NCBI GenBank assembly: GCA_900553135.1
Contig: USCO01000010.1
Location: 1 to 32,985 of the forward strand
DNA from: an uncultured Eubacteriales bacterium
GTDB lineage: Bacteria; Bacillota; Clostridia; Oscillospirales; Oscillospiraceae
DNA length: 32,985 bases
Reading direction: 5' to 3'
The notes below the pieces were generated by a model. That model was not told where the DNA came from. It saw only the letters and a program-made list of their open reading frames with translations, and ran no database searches. Below are positions 8,178 to 16,290 of this stretch, piece by piece (within the stretch, counting starts at the first letter, position 1; the number at the start of each line of letters is the position of its first letter). The position numbers and the translations under genes are program-made.

Positions 8178-9152
8178 TCAGCCGGCCTTTGCCATGCCAA
8201 AATCCATCAGCGACATCTGGCCGTCAGCCGCAGGCTCCTTTTCCGGCGCCGGCTTGGGCTCCGGCTTTTTCTTCTCGGCAGGCTTTTTCTCGGCTTTCTT
8301 TTTCTTGGAGGATTTCACGGAAGACTTGCCATAGTAGGGACGGGGGACAAACTTTTCTTCCTCCTCATGATCCTCCTTGGCGTCCACGTCACGGAAGTAA
8401 TCCTCCGACCACTGATAGCACAGGTCATCCGGAATATCGCAGCCATACCCTTGGCTGCCCTGTCCCGGCTGGATGCCGTTTGCTTTCAATTCGTCCTGGA
8501 TGTACTCCCATGCCTTGCGGCTGATGTATTGGAAGCAATGGACCATCGTTTTCTTCGGGTGCATGGTGAGACGGGCAAATGCCGGGTCTTCCAGGCACTT
8601 GGTCTGGATATACTCCGACACGCACTCCTTCATATTGCGCCGGGTCAGCTTTTCCACATCGCCGCTGACCCGCTGCATGGAGGCAGCCACCACCTCATCG
8701 TCGCTCATGGCGGCCAAGCGGTCCATCTGCTCCTGCAGGGCCTTCTTCTTTTCTGCCTGTTTTGCCTCCCACTCAGCTTTTCGTTTGGCTTCGGCAGCCT
8801 CATGCTCAGCACGGCGCTGTTCCTCGTCAGCGTCCGCATTGGAGGTATCAGCCTTGGCAGGCTCCGCCTGACCCTCATCGGCATTGTCCTCCTCATCGGT
8901 TTCTTCTGCGGGAGACTCGGCCTCGTCAGGCTGTTCCAGCTCTTCCGGGGCCTCATCCAAATCCCCGTCGTCCTCAAAAGCAGGCTGCGGCGCCGGCTCT
9001 GCGGCAGGCGGTGCGGGCTGACGGTCAGCCGGCGGCACCGGCAGCTCGTCAAAGTTCTCCCCGTCCTCAAAAGCGCACTCGCGGGTGAGCGAGGCGGCAG
9101 ACGGTTTGCGGCCTTCCTGCATATCCAGCGACATTTCCGAAAAATATCCCAT
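8178..9152 (-). CDS. PcfK-like / AcrIIA9-family protein
   Basis: A 324-residue protein with three parts. A long acidic, Pro/Glu/Asp-rich low-complexity N-terminal region (about 20-110) is followed by a charged coiled-coil segment (about 110-155). Next is a compact domain (about 160-275) with RNMKECVSEYIQTKCLED and the KKTMVHCFQYISRKA block, typical of PcfK-like proteins. The tail is Lys/Pro-rich and ends QMSLMDF (312-318). The PcfK-like family includes proteins named AcrIIA9, reported inhibitors of type II-A Cas9; whether this member inhibits Cas9 cannot be told from sequence. The terminal heptapeptide resembles a sliding-clamp-binding motif. The start is ATG at 9152 with AAAGGAG 6 nt upstream; longer frames run through a terminator hairpin and are rejected. 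Confidence 0.78.
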   Translation of the reverse strand: MGYFSEMSLDMQEGRKPSAASLTRECAFEDGENFDELPVPPADRQPAPPAAEPAPQPAFEDDGDLDEAPEELEQPDEAESPAEETDEEDNADEGQAEPAKADTSNADADEEQRRAEHEAAEAKRKAEWEAKQAEKKKALQEQMDRLAAMSDDEVVAASMQRVSGDVEKLTRRNMKECVSEYIQTKCLEDPAFARLTMHPKKTMVHCFQYISRKAWEYIQDELKANGIQPGQGSQGYGCDIPDDLCYQWSEDYFRDVDAKEDHEEEEKFVPRPYYGKSSVKSSKKKKAEKKPAEKKKPEPKPAPEKEPAADGQMSLMDFGMAKAG

Positions 9153-9172
9153 AATAAACTCCTTTCCGTTGA

Positions 9173-9213
9173 CAAAAATGGCATGGGTCAGGATAAAACC
9201 TGTTCCATGCCAT
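9173..9213 (-). terminator. Intrinsic terminator between small ORF and pcfK-like gene
   Basis: Minus-strand RNA: 9-bp perfect stem (ATGGCATGG with its complement, 9178-9213) with extra CAGG/CCTG pairing inside the loop, followed directly by TTTTTG. It precedes the pcfK-like ribosome site, inside what otherwise looks like one operon. Confidence 0.7.
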
Positions 9214-9225
9214 CGTTTACCTGTG

Positions 9226-9477
9226 TCACAGCACATAGAGTAATGTGCTGAAGCTGTCGAAACAGTAACATACCACATTGGGATACTGCTCCGACCATTT
9301 TTTGATCCTGTCCTGCACCTCCTGGGCTTTCCGCTGAGCCGGGCCATTCCACGGCGGCGGAACCGTCACCGTAAAATATCCCTTATCCGTGCGGGGACGC
9401 ACATCAGCGTTCAGATGGGCGCATTGCTCCAGAAGCGCCAGAAGCTGCCCTCTCTTCGTCTCATTTACAACAACCAT
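9226..9477 (-). CDS. Small unknown protein (83 aa)
   Basis: ATG at 9477, with AGAGG about 5 nt upstream, lies 10 nt after the primase stop. The product (starting MVVVNETKRGQ) is soluble and probably alpha/beta: an N-terminal helix, a strand with TVTVPPPWNG and a second helix before a hydrophobic C-terminus. It is followed by an intrinsic terminator. No family recognised. Confidence 0.7.
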   Translation of the reverse strand: MVVVNETKRGQLLALLEQCAHLNADVRPRTDKGYFTVTVPPPWNGPAQRKAQEVQDRIKKWSEQYPNVVCYCFDSFSTLLYVL

Positions 9478-9487
9478 TGAAGCCTCT

Positions 9488-11266
9488 TTATGTCCCTTCC
9501 TTGATGTCCTTCTTGGCAAGCATGGGTGAAAACTTGACCTGCGGAAATTCATGCTCCCCATTGACATAGTAGTAGACCCTTCGTGGAGAATGGTCCAGTT
9601 CTACCACATCAGAGAGCGCCATTGGCCGCCCGTGGCAGCCCTCCGGCAGTTCCTCCCGGCAGTCGGCAAACAGGCGCTTCAAAATTTCTGCGTCGCTCTG
9701 TTCCACCGGGCAGTAGACTTCGCCAGACCCGGCTATGCGGTACATGGCGGCGGGCGGCTGTTCATAGCCAGCCTTTTGCAGCGCCGCGAGTTCCTTGAAA
9801 GCAAATGGGATCGCTTTCTGCTCGTCCAGTTCCAGCTGATAGAGTACAAACCTCTGTTTCCGCCGCTGGGGTTCCAGCAGGGCGCCGAGGGCATCCCTGC
9901 CTTGCCGCAGGAAGGTTTCATGTTCCTCCCTGGTCAAGCCCAGATATTCCGTCAGGCAGGTTTTGTTTTCAGCCAGGTGCTGCCATAGTTCGATGCAGTC
10001 CTCAATATGCGCCAGTTCACACAAGCCGCGGAGGTACTGCGCCTTAAAACTAAGTCTATCGATCTCCTTTCTCCGTTGGTTTTCCCGGCGAAGTGCCAGC
10101 TGCCAATCGTCAAATCCCTTATAGTTTGGATTCCAGGTCAGCCTCCGGCAGTTCATGCCATACTTCCGGGCCGTCAGATAAATTTTCGACGCCCCGGCCA
10201 TCGTCATTTGATTGTTGTACTTGTCCATATCGTGGGCTTCAATGATTTCCTCCGTGCCGTTCTGCGCCAAAAGGGCAAACAACGGGTCCAGCGGGCTGGT
10301 GTTGTTGGCCCCGGCAATCGCGGCAAAGGTGCGCCCGGTCAGACAATGGGAAATATCTGCTTTCAGCAGCCCCTCTATCACATAGACCACCCGTGCGGAT
10401 GGGTCACCGATCAGGTGTACTGGGCTGCCGGAGCCTGTCCCGTCTGTCTTTGAGGAAGAGGAAAACCAGATGTACTTGGCGCCCGGTTTCTCCGGCGGGT
10501 CATCCTTATGTTTCAGCGGCACATCCAGCATGATCTGAAATCCCTGCAGCCGGCCGTCAAAGCCGATGGCGGGGATCAGGATGCCGGAGGTCTTCTTATA
10601 AAATGCCATTGTCCAGTGGCCGCTGTCGTCCCGGTAAAATCCTGGTACGCCTTGCACCTTGCAGCCCTGCCTGATCAGCCGGTCCGTGATAGAGCGGCAT
10701 AAGAAGGGCGGCGGGGTGCTCTTAAAGCCCAGCGACTCGATTTGTTCATCAGACAGCCCGCGCTTTGGGGAGCGCAAATGTTCCCGATGGGCCGGTCGCA
10801 GCGTAAGCTGGGCCAACAGCAGGGATAGCGTCTGATGGATCTCGGCCGGGCTGGCTTTGTCCGACTGCGGCACAATTTTTCGCTCGGAAGAAGAATGACC
10901 TGCAGCGGCCGCCCGGGCCCCCGAAGATGGGGACCCGGTGCTGACCGGCTGCTGTGGGGCTTCATTCCCGGAGCGTGCGTGTTCCTCATGGGTATTGTCA
11001 CACAGAGCTTCTGCAATCTCCCAATAAGCGTCAGAGGTCGTCGTGTGATTGAGTTTTGCGTACAGCGCCAGCATTCCGCCATGTTCGTCGCAGTGATTGC
11101 ACCGCCATACATTTTTGACGAAATTGACATTCATCCGCCCGCGGCGGTCGCCGCAGAACGGGCAGTCCACATAGACGCTGTTTGCCTGCTGGCGCCTGAC
11201 CCGCAGGTGCAGCAGTTCCACAACTTCCATGATACCGAAGGGAAATTCATCCGGGTACGAGCCCAT
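9488..11266 (-). CDS. DNA primase with CHC2 zinc finger and Toprim domain
   Basis: A 592-residue DnaG-type primase of the kind carried by conjugative elements; it would make RNA primers for element DNA. The N-terminal CHC2 zinc finger has CPFC (35-38) and CNHC (56-59), 17 residues apart. A Pro/Ser-rich linker (about 95-135) follows, then a Toprim domain with VIEGLLKAD (Glu298) and AHDMDKY (Asp346, Asp348), the acidic metal-binding residues. The C-terminal 200 residues are helical and unassigned. ATG at 11266 has GGGAGG 8 nt upstream. It is shorter in its core than cellular DnaG and lacks an obvious DnaB-binding domain, so it is an element-specific primase rather than the host enzyme. Confidence 0.88.
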   Translation of the reverse strand: MGSYPDEFPFGIMEVVELLHLRVRRQQANSVYVDCPFCGDRRGRMNVNFVKNVWRCNHCDEHGGMLALYAKLNHTTTSDAYWEIAEALCDNTHEEHARSGNEAPQQPVSTGSPSSGARAAAAGHSSSERKIVPQSDKASPAEIHQTLSLLLAQLTLRPAHREHLRSPKRGLSDEQIESLGFKSTPPPFLCRSITDRLIRQGCKVQGVPGFYRDDSGHWTMAFYKKTSGILIPAIGFDGRLQGFQIMLDVPLKHKDDPPEKPGAKYIWFSSSSKTDGTGSGSPVHLIGDPSARVVYVIEGLLKADISHCLTGRTFAAIAGANNTSPLDPLFALLAQNGTEEIIEAHDMDKYNNQMTMAGASKIYLTARKYGMNCRRLTWNPNYKGFDDWQLALRRENQRRKEIDRLSFKAQYLRGLCELAHIEDCIELWQHLAENKTCLTEYLGLTREEHETFLRQGRDALGALLEPQRRKQRFVLYQLELDEQKAIPFAFKELAALQKAGYEQPPAAMYRIAGSGEVYCPVEQSDAEILKRLFADCREELPEGCHGRPMALSDVVELDHSPRRVYYYVNGEHEFPQVKFSPMLAKKDIKEGT

Positions 11267-11304
11267 CTGTCATTCCTCCCTTCATGCCCTCGCCGGGGAC
11301 CATA

Positions 11305-12393
11305 TCAGCCGGCCTTTTGAAGTGAATCCAAAACCAGCTGGGCGGCGGCGCGGACCATGTTGTTCTTGCTTTTGCCCGGAATCAGGTAATACCGCAGATT
11401 GACAGGCCGCTTCTCAGCTACCTGGGCAATCGTCATGCCCTTGCAGATGCCATCGTCTACGATGACCTGCTGGGCCTGTTCCAGCGTCATGACCTGCAGA
11501 ATATCCTCCATAGGCGTGTCCTTCGTGTAAGAGGGGGTATCCACCGCAGTATCCGCCGCTCCGACAGCGCCATCTTCGGGCTGCACAGTCTCGGCGGCGG
11601 GTTCGGATTCCTCTGTGTGCTGGACCGGCAGTTCCGTTACATTGCCGCGGACAGGCAATTCATCCACCTGTTCATTTTCATCCGCCGGCTGCTCTGCCTT
11701 TGGCGAAGGCCCCACCGGGAGCGTATCGAATGTCCTCTCAGGCTCCACCGGCAGGCGCTGATCCTCCGTTTCCGAAGCAGTGCGTTCCTCCGGCGGGGCA
11801 GTTGTCACGGTCGCCGCCTTTTCGGCCTCAAACGCCCTCTGCGGCCTTTCAATGGGTTTGGCAGGGAATTTCCCCTCGGCAGGTGTATCGTCCTTCTGCG
11901 GGGCGCTCTGGGGCTCCTGCGGCGGTGTCGTATGTGCTGCCAGACCGGCAGGCGGTTCTGCGGCCTTTTTGGCAGCCGCTCCAGTGCTTTTCTCCATCAG
12001 GTCGGCCTGGGCACCGGCACTGATCAGCTGGATGCCAAAACCGGCGTCTGTGAGGGCCTGGCTCAGCGCCTCATTCTGGGCCGCTTTCACGAAGTCGCGG
12101 CTGTCCTGGGTAGTCTGCTGGGCCGTGCTCATACTGAACGGCTCCGCGTCACTGCGATCCAGGAACACCTTGGCCTCAAAAATCGCCATCTGCTCCGTGA
12201 TCCGTAGCGCCGTCAGACGCATATGGCCGTTGGGATGGGCCATGCGGAACCAGAGTTTCTGGTAGGGCAGATCCAGCTTCAGGGTGTCCTTGGTGCGGCG
12301 GAGGAACTTGAGCGGGTCAAAGCCCGGCACCTTGTTCAGTTCTGCGGCCGCAGGCACGGTTTCGTACATCGTTTTCGTATTGTTGTCGTTCAT
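11305..12393 (-). CDS. Possible Rad52-like strand-annealing protein, long linker
   Basis: A 362-residue protein. The N-terminal 125 residues contain a beta-rich part (LKLDLPYQKLWFRM, LRITEQMAIFEAKVFLD) and then FVKAAQNEALSQALTDAGFG. That layout recalls Rad52/DdrA-type annealing proteins, where a small beta sheet precedes a helix rich in Ala that ends in FG. A Pro/Glu/Ala-rich unstructured linker (about 130-285) follows. The last 75 residues (MTLEQAQQVIVDDGICKGMTIAQVAEKRP...) look like the small exoX-like C-terminal fold seen in several nucleases. Position supports a recombination role: recD2 and a YqaJ exonuclease lie immediately upstream, and phage YqaJ exonucleases usually pair with an annealing protein. 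ATG at 12393 has AGGAG 8 nt upstream. The function is inference. Confidence 0.55.
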   Translation of the reverse strand: MNDNNTKTMYETVPAAAELNKVPGFDPLKFLRRTKDTLKLDLPYQKLWFRMAHPNGHMRLTALRITEQMAIFEAKVFLDRSDAEPFSMSTAQQTTQDSRDFVKAAQNEALSQALTDAGFGIQLISAGAQADLMEKSTGAAAKKAAEPPAGLAAHTTPPQEPQSAPQKDDTPAEGKFPAKPIERPQRAFEAEKAATVTTAPPEERTASETEDQRLPVEPERTFDTLPVGPSPKAEQPADENEQVDELPVRGNVTELPVQHTEESEPAAETVQPEDGAVGAADTAVDTPSYTKDTPMEDILQVMTLEQAQQVIVDDGICKGMTIAQVAEKRPVNLRYYLIPGKSKNNMVRAAAQLVLDSLQKAG

Positions 12394-12460
12394 GTCATAT
12401 ACTCCTTCCTGTGTAATAAATAGGAGACGCGGGGCAATTTTCTGCACCTTGCGCCTCTTT

Positions 12461-14734
12461 TTAACCAGCGTGTTTCAATTCTTCTTCCAGAGCCGCCGGG
12501 ACCGGGATTCCGGCCCGCTTGGCATAGGCCCTATAGTACATGCCGATGCGCGTGCCCAGAAGCGTATTCCGCTTGACGATTTCATTCCGGTGGATCGCCA
12601 TAAACAGCACCTGCTTTTGGCCGATCAGCACCACGCGCTTTTTGGCCCGGGTGATGCCGGTATAGAGCAGGTTGCGGTAGAGCATGACGGTGTGCGCTTT
12701 CAAAAGCGGCATGATGACCGTTTCATACTCAGAGCCCATTGCCTTGTGGATGGTGGTGGCGTAGGCAAGGTCCAGATTGACCATATCCTCTACGCTGTAT
12801 TCCAGCTCTCGGCCCACACCGAAATCCAGGCCGACGCGCTTGCCATCTTCATCGTCTTTGATATAGCGGATAAATCCCAGGTCGCCGTTGGACACCTTGG
12901 CGGTATTCTTGGTCTGCATGATCCGGTCGTTTACCCGGAACACTTTAACGCCGATCTTGATTTCTTCCTCGGCAGAGCGGAACGGGTTGACCACCTCTCG
13001 GATGGCCTCATTGAGTTGTTCCGCCGACGCGGCGCCTTCCGAACGGAAGGGGGACAAAATCTGCACCCGGTCAATGCCGCTTTCCGCGATTTCCCGGCAG
13101 TAACGGGCGATGATCCGCTCCGCGGCCTCTGCCTGGTTATCGCTTGCCATAAATACAAAGTCCGGCCCAAAATACAGCTTGGTGTTGCCCTCGTTGATGA
13201 ATTTGGCGTTATAAGCGATCAGGCTGTCCTTGGACTGGCGGAAGATCTGGTCCAGCACCGTGACTGGAATCAGGCCGCAGTCGATCAGTTCGCGGAACAC
13301 AGTCCCGGCGCCCACACTGGGGAGCTGGTCGGGGTCGCCCACGAGAACGACACGGGCCCCATCCTTGATGCGGGAGAAAAACTTGTCTGCCAGCCACATA
13401 TCCACCATAGAAAACTCGTCCACGATGATCAGGTCCGCCGACAACGGCTCCTGCTGTCTGCTGCGGTTGGCGTCATCTTCTTCACTGCCGAGGCCCAGGC
13501 CGCTGTGGAGCGTCCGCGCCTTGTCAAAGCCAGTGCTTTCCGCCATACGACGGCTGGCACGGCCGGTCGGCGCCATCAGAACGATTTCACCTTTCGGGTG
13601 CAGGCGGCGGTAGACTTCCAAAATGGTCTTGAGCACCGTTGTCTTGCCGGTGCCGGGAGAACCAGTGATAATGGACAGGCTATGGCGGTAAGCCGCGTAG
13701 ACCGCTGCCTCCTGTTTGGAAGACAGCACCAGCCCCATTTCACGCTTGACCTGCTCCAGCGCCTGCTCAATGCGCTCCGGCGCAGACGTCTCTATCAGCC
13801 GCACGGCAATACGCCGGGCCGTTTCATCTTCCTGTGCGAATGTGCGGGGCAGGTAGATGTTATCTTTGACGGATACCACCTCGCCATGAAGAATCATGTC
13901 CTGAAGCACATCCGCGACCTCCTGTTCATGAAGCCGGAGAGACGGGACGGGGATCTTTGCGTTGAGAAGCCGAAGAGCCTCCTTCCGCAAAGTTTCACCA
14001 GGCAGGAACAAATGTCCTTTGCCGCCCTTGCTGTCTTCCAGCGCCCAGAACAGTGCGCCTTTGACCCGCATGGGGTCATGCAGGTCGCCGCCGTTTTTCT
14101 GAACGATGGCATCTACCCGGAGAAATCCAAAACCGGACACCTGGCAAAGTTCAAAGGGACTCTTTTTCAAGATGTCCACGCTGGCGGGCCCGAAGTGCTG
14201 GTAGATCTTCAGTGCCGTTTTCGGCGTGATCTTGAATGGGGAGAGCAGCGTCATCAGGTCTTGGAGCATCCGGCTCTCCGCATACGAGGTTTTGATGTCC
14301 TCCAGCTTGCTTTCCGTAATGCCCTTGACCTCCAGCAGCCGCTCGGGATGGTTTTGCAGAATATCCAGCGTTTCCACGCCAAACCGGGAGACGATCTGCG
14401 CGGCAGTCGCCGGCCCAATGCCTTTGATGAGGCCGGAGGCCAGATAGCCTTCTACGCCGTCCTTGGTCTTGGGAACGATCTCGCGCCACTGTTCCACCTG
14501 AAGCTGCACACCATATTTGCCCTTTGTCCATTCGCCGTCCAATTCCAGCTCTACCGCGTCCGTGCGGGGCAGTTCATAGCCCGTCGCAACAAAGCGGATC
14601 AGGTGGTCCTTGTATCGGCGGGTGGAACGAGCCTCCTGGGGCACCTCCTTATCGGCGGTCTTCACGCTGATGATGCAGAACTTGTTCACCGGGTTGTGGT
14701 AGATCGTCCCGTCATAAGTTCCTCTATGGATCAC
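12461..14734 (-). CDS. recD2: RecD2-like DNA helicase
   Basis: A 757-residue superfamily 1B helicase, which unwinds DNA 5-prime to 3-prime. It has the RecD2 layout: N-terminal beta domain, tandem helix-hairpin-helix motifs (GLIKGIGPATAAQI near 101-115, LLEVKGITESKL near 133-144, CQVSGFGFLRVDAI near 197-210), then the motor with Walker A GSPGTGKTT (358-366), Walker B IIVDEFSMVD (Asp439-Glu440), VGDPDQLPSVG (motif III) and the C-terminal TTIHKAMGSEY and LLYTGITRAKK motifs. Length is normal for RecD2. The start is GTG at 14734, preceded by GGAGG about 10 nt upstream and lying 17 nt after the YqaJ gene stop. The RecBCD partners are absent, as expected for RecD2. It probably serves element replication or recombination. 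Confidence 0.93.
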   Translation of the reverse strand: MIHRGTYDGTIYHNPVNKFCIISVKTADKEVPQEARSTRRYKDHLIRFVATGYELPRTDAVELELDGEWTKGKYGVQLQVEQWREIVPKTKDGVEGYLASGLIKGIGPATAAQIVSRFGVETLDILQNHPERLLEVKGITESKLEDIKTSYAESRMLQDLMTLLSPFKITPKTALKIYQHFGPASVDILKKSPFELCQVSGFGFLRVDAIVQKNGGDLHDPMRVKGALFWALEDSKGGKGHLFLPGETLRKEALRLLNAKIPVPSLRLHEQEVADVLQDMILHGEVVSVKDNIYLPRTFAQEDETARRIAVRLIETSAPERIEQALEQVKREMGLVLSSKQEAAVYAAYRHSLSIITGSPGTGKTTVLKTILEVYRRLHPKGEIVLMAPTGRASRRMAESTGFDKARTLHSGLGLGSEEDDANRSRQQEPLSADLIIVDEFSMVDMWLADKFFSRIKDGARVVLVGDPDQLPSVGAGTVFRELIDCGLIPVTVLDQIFRQSKDSLIAYNAKFINEGNTKLYFGPDFVFMASDNQAEAAERIIARYCREIAESGIDRVQILSPFRSEGAASAEQLNEAIREVVNPFRSAEEEIKIGVKVFRVNDRIMQTKNTAKVSNGDLGFIRYIKDDEDGKRVGLDFGVGRELEYSVEDMVNLDLAYATTIHKAMGSEYETVIMPLLKAHTVMLYRNLLYTGITRAKKRVVLIGQKQVLFMAIHRNEIVKRNTLLGTRIGMYYRAYAKRAGIPVPAALEEELKHAG

Positions 14735-14751
14735 TTCTTTTTTCCCTCCTT

Positions 14752-15816
14752 TTATGCCGCCTCGGCGTCACTCTTGACCGTGAAGCGGCGGTGCACGGAA
14801 ACAGTCACATACTGCTCATAGATGTCCGGATGTTCCAGCTTCAGCCTGTTCAGATTATCCTTGTCAATACTGGGGGTCCGCACCGGATTGTAGGTGACGG
14901 TATAGTTCACCCCATCCTGCTGGCAGATGGCTTTGCAGCTTTTCCCCATTTTGGCAATGATGGCAGCCTTCAGCCGCTTCATATCTTCCTCGATTTCCTT
15001 TTTGCCTGCTTCTGCGCCTTTTTTCTGCTCTTGGAGCTGGAGAAAACGCATCAGCTTGGCCGTCAGGGGCAGGTCGAGTGATACAGCGGGGGCCTCCTTG
15101 TCAGCGGGGCCAGTGTACCGGCGCACGCTCTCGATCACGAGGTCGCCATCTTCGGTGTAAGGCGGCGGCGTTCTGGTAAGCACATGATTTTCCCAGAAAT
15201 TCTGCTCCAGAAAAATCATCTCATCCTCATAGGCCAAATCCCTCTGCATATCACGGATAATGCTTTCCTGCTCGTTGTTGCCATACAGGCAGCAGAAGAA
15301 ACAGCGGTCCACATCCATAACGGCCATGTAATGCCGTCCCTGGGACTCGTAGTAGGCCGGAATGGTTTCCTCACCATCCAGCCACCAGTTGTCTTTGGCG
15401 TTGTAGTTTGTGGTCTTGATCTCCAGAATAGCGGTGGTGCCGTCCGGCAGTTCTACAAAGTAGTCCACATCCGCCAGCATCCAGGGATACTTCGGGTGCT
15501 GGAACATCTTTTTGATCTGATAGATCTTGTAGCCGGTCCGGTGCTGGAAGATCTTCGCCACCAGCGGTTCCAACAGGTGTCCCATCTCCAGGGCCACCCA
15601 GTTGTCCTCATGGTCCTCGACCACGGCAATGTTCAGCTTGTCATAAAACAGATCCCGGGCCGTCCGCCACGGTGAAATGCCCAGCAGAGCTGCAACATCG
15701 CTGCCGCCAATGCCTTTCCGGCGGTAAGCAAGCCATTCTTCTTCGGACAAGCCTGCCGTTTCCACCAGCACCAGGGGCTGATGCCGCTCTTTGACAGCCA
15801 CACTGCCTGCCGGCAT
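14752..15816 (-). CDS. YqaJ-family viral-type recombinase/exonuclease
   Basis: A 354-residue PD-(D/E)XK nuclease of the YqaJ family (lambda-exonuclease-like), which resects double-stranded ends for single-strand-annealing recombination. Visible motifs: GIGGSDVAALLGISPW (35-50), the metal site Asp118 (DVDYF) with Glu132-x-Lys134 (LEIKTTN), and a downstream Gln (ESQGRHYMAV). The C-terminal third contains a charged helical stretch (QLQEQKKGAEAGKKEIEEDM) likely to be a coiled coil. ATG at 15816 is chosen because GGAGGGGG lies 8 nt upstream and the previous gene ends two bases before it; a TTG 19 codons upstream lacks a ribosome site. The domain is shared with phages and conjugative elements. Confidence 0.9.
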   Translation of the reverse strand: MPAGSVAVKERHQPLVLVETAGLSEEEWLAYRRKGIGGSDVAALLGISPWRTARDLFYDKLNIAVVEDHEDNWVALEMGHLLEPLVAKIFQHRTGYKIYQIKKMFQHPKYPWMLADVDYFVELPDGTTAILEIKTTNYNAKDNWWLDGEETIPAYYESQGRHYMAVMDVDRCFFCCLYGNNEQESIIRDMQRDLAYEDEMIFLEQNFWENHVLTRTPPPYTEDGDLVIESVRRYTGPADKEAPAVSLDLPLTAKLMRFLQLQEQKKGAEAGKKEIEEDMKRLKAAIIAKMGKSCKAICQQDGVNYTVTYNPVRTPSIDKDNLNRLKLEHPDIYEQYVTVSVHRRFTVKSDAEAA

Positions 15817-15818
15817 AC

Positions 15819-15980
15819 TCAACACCCCCTCCGCGTCCTGCGGGGAATGACGGGCGCCCGAATCACCGGGCAATGCTTCTGTGCGGACTGGTTCAGCTTC
15901 TGGTACTGCCGCCAGCTTTCCATCGGTTTTCTCTTACTCGTCAGAGACTCCTGACTCCGCTTTTTTACATTCATGTTCAT
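15819..15980 (-). CDS. Small basic protein (53 aa), first gene of the element operon
   Basis: ATG at 15980 follows AAAGGCAGG; the stop lies 2 nt before the YqaJ start, and the YqaJ ribosome site lies inside this gene, a typical coupling arrangement. The product is strongly basic (starting MNMNVKKRSQES, ending RRTRRGC) and has no recognised family. It is the first open frame after the attenuator leader. It could be a regulatory or leader peptide as well as a functional protein. Confidence 0.5.
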   Translation of the reverse strand: MNMNVKKRSQESLTSKRKPMESWRQYQKLNQSAQKHCPVIRAPVIPRRTRRGC

Positions 15981-16036
15981 ACCTGCCTTTCTGTAATTTT
16001 GGTATATCCTCAAAGCCGTTTCCGGCATTTGGGCAG

Positions 16037-16107
16037 AAAAAAGCGAGGGTGACAATGGGCGTAACGCCTGATGTCCATAGCTGCCTATGAACCAAAGTCA
16101 TCCTCGC
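16037..16107 (-). terminator. Second leader terminator: three-way-junction RNA with U tract
   Basis: On the minus strand an 11-bp closing stem (one mismatch, 16043-16053 with 16097-16107) encloses two smaller perfect hairpins (16058-16068, GGCG/CGCC; 16076-16089, CATAG/CTATG) and is followed by six T residues. It lies about 180 nt downstream of the predicted transcription start and before the first gene, so it could act as an attenuator or regulatory RNA. A small hairpin (16111-16127) separates it from the first terminator. Confidence 0.65.
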
Positions 16108-16133
16108 TGACGGGAACAAAAGTCCCGGAAAAC

Positions 16134-16184
16134 AAAAAAAGCCAGTAATATACCGGCCCAGAGGGGCGCAGTAATACTACTGGC
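16134..16184 (-). terminator. First leader terminator/attenuator
   Basis: On the minus strand, GCCAGTAGTAT pairs with ATATTACTGGC (11 bp, one G-U) around a GC-rich 22-nt loop, followed by seven T residues (16134-16140 on the plus strand). It is about 100 nt downstream of the promoter at 16291-16319 and upstream of every operon gene, so transcripts must read through it. Confidence 0.75.
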
Positions 16185-16290
16185 ACAAGTACAATCTTGA
16201 CTGCGTGTGCAATGCAGATTTTTCAATCCGCGGTACAGAAACTAAGTCTGTATCCCACATGGGGAGCGCACAAAAATCAATTACAGAAAC

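Noticed and set aside
12284..14821. Long plus-strand reading frame (845 codons) opposite recD2
   Set aside because: It is antisense to a helicase with all motifs intact; GC-rich third positions leave the opposite strand open.
14752..15873. TTG start for the YqaJ gene, 19 codons upstream
   Set aside because: No ribosome site, while the ATG at 15816 has GGAGGGGG and fits coupling with the preceding gene.
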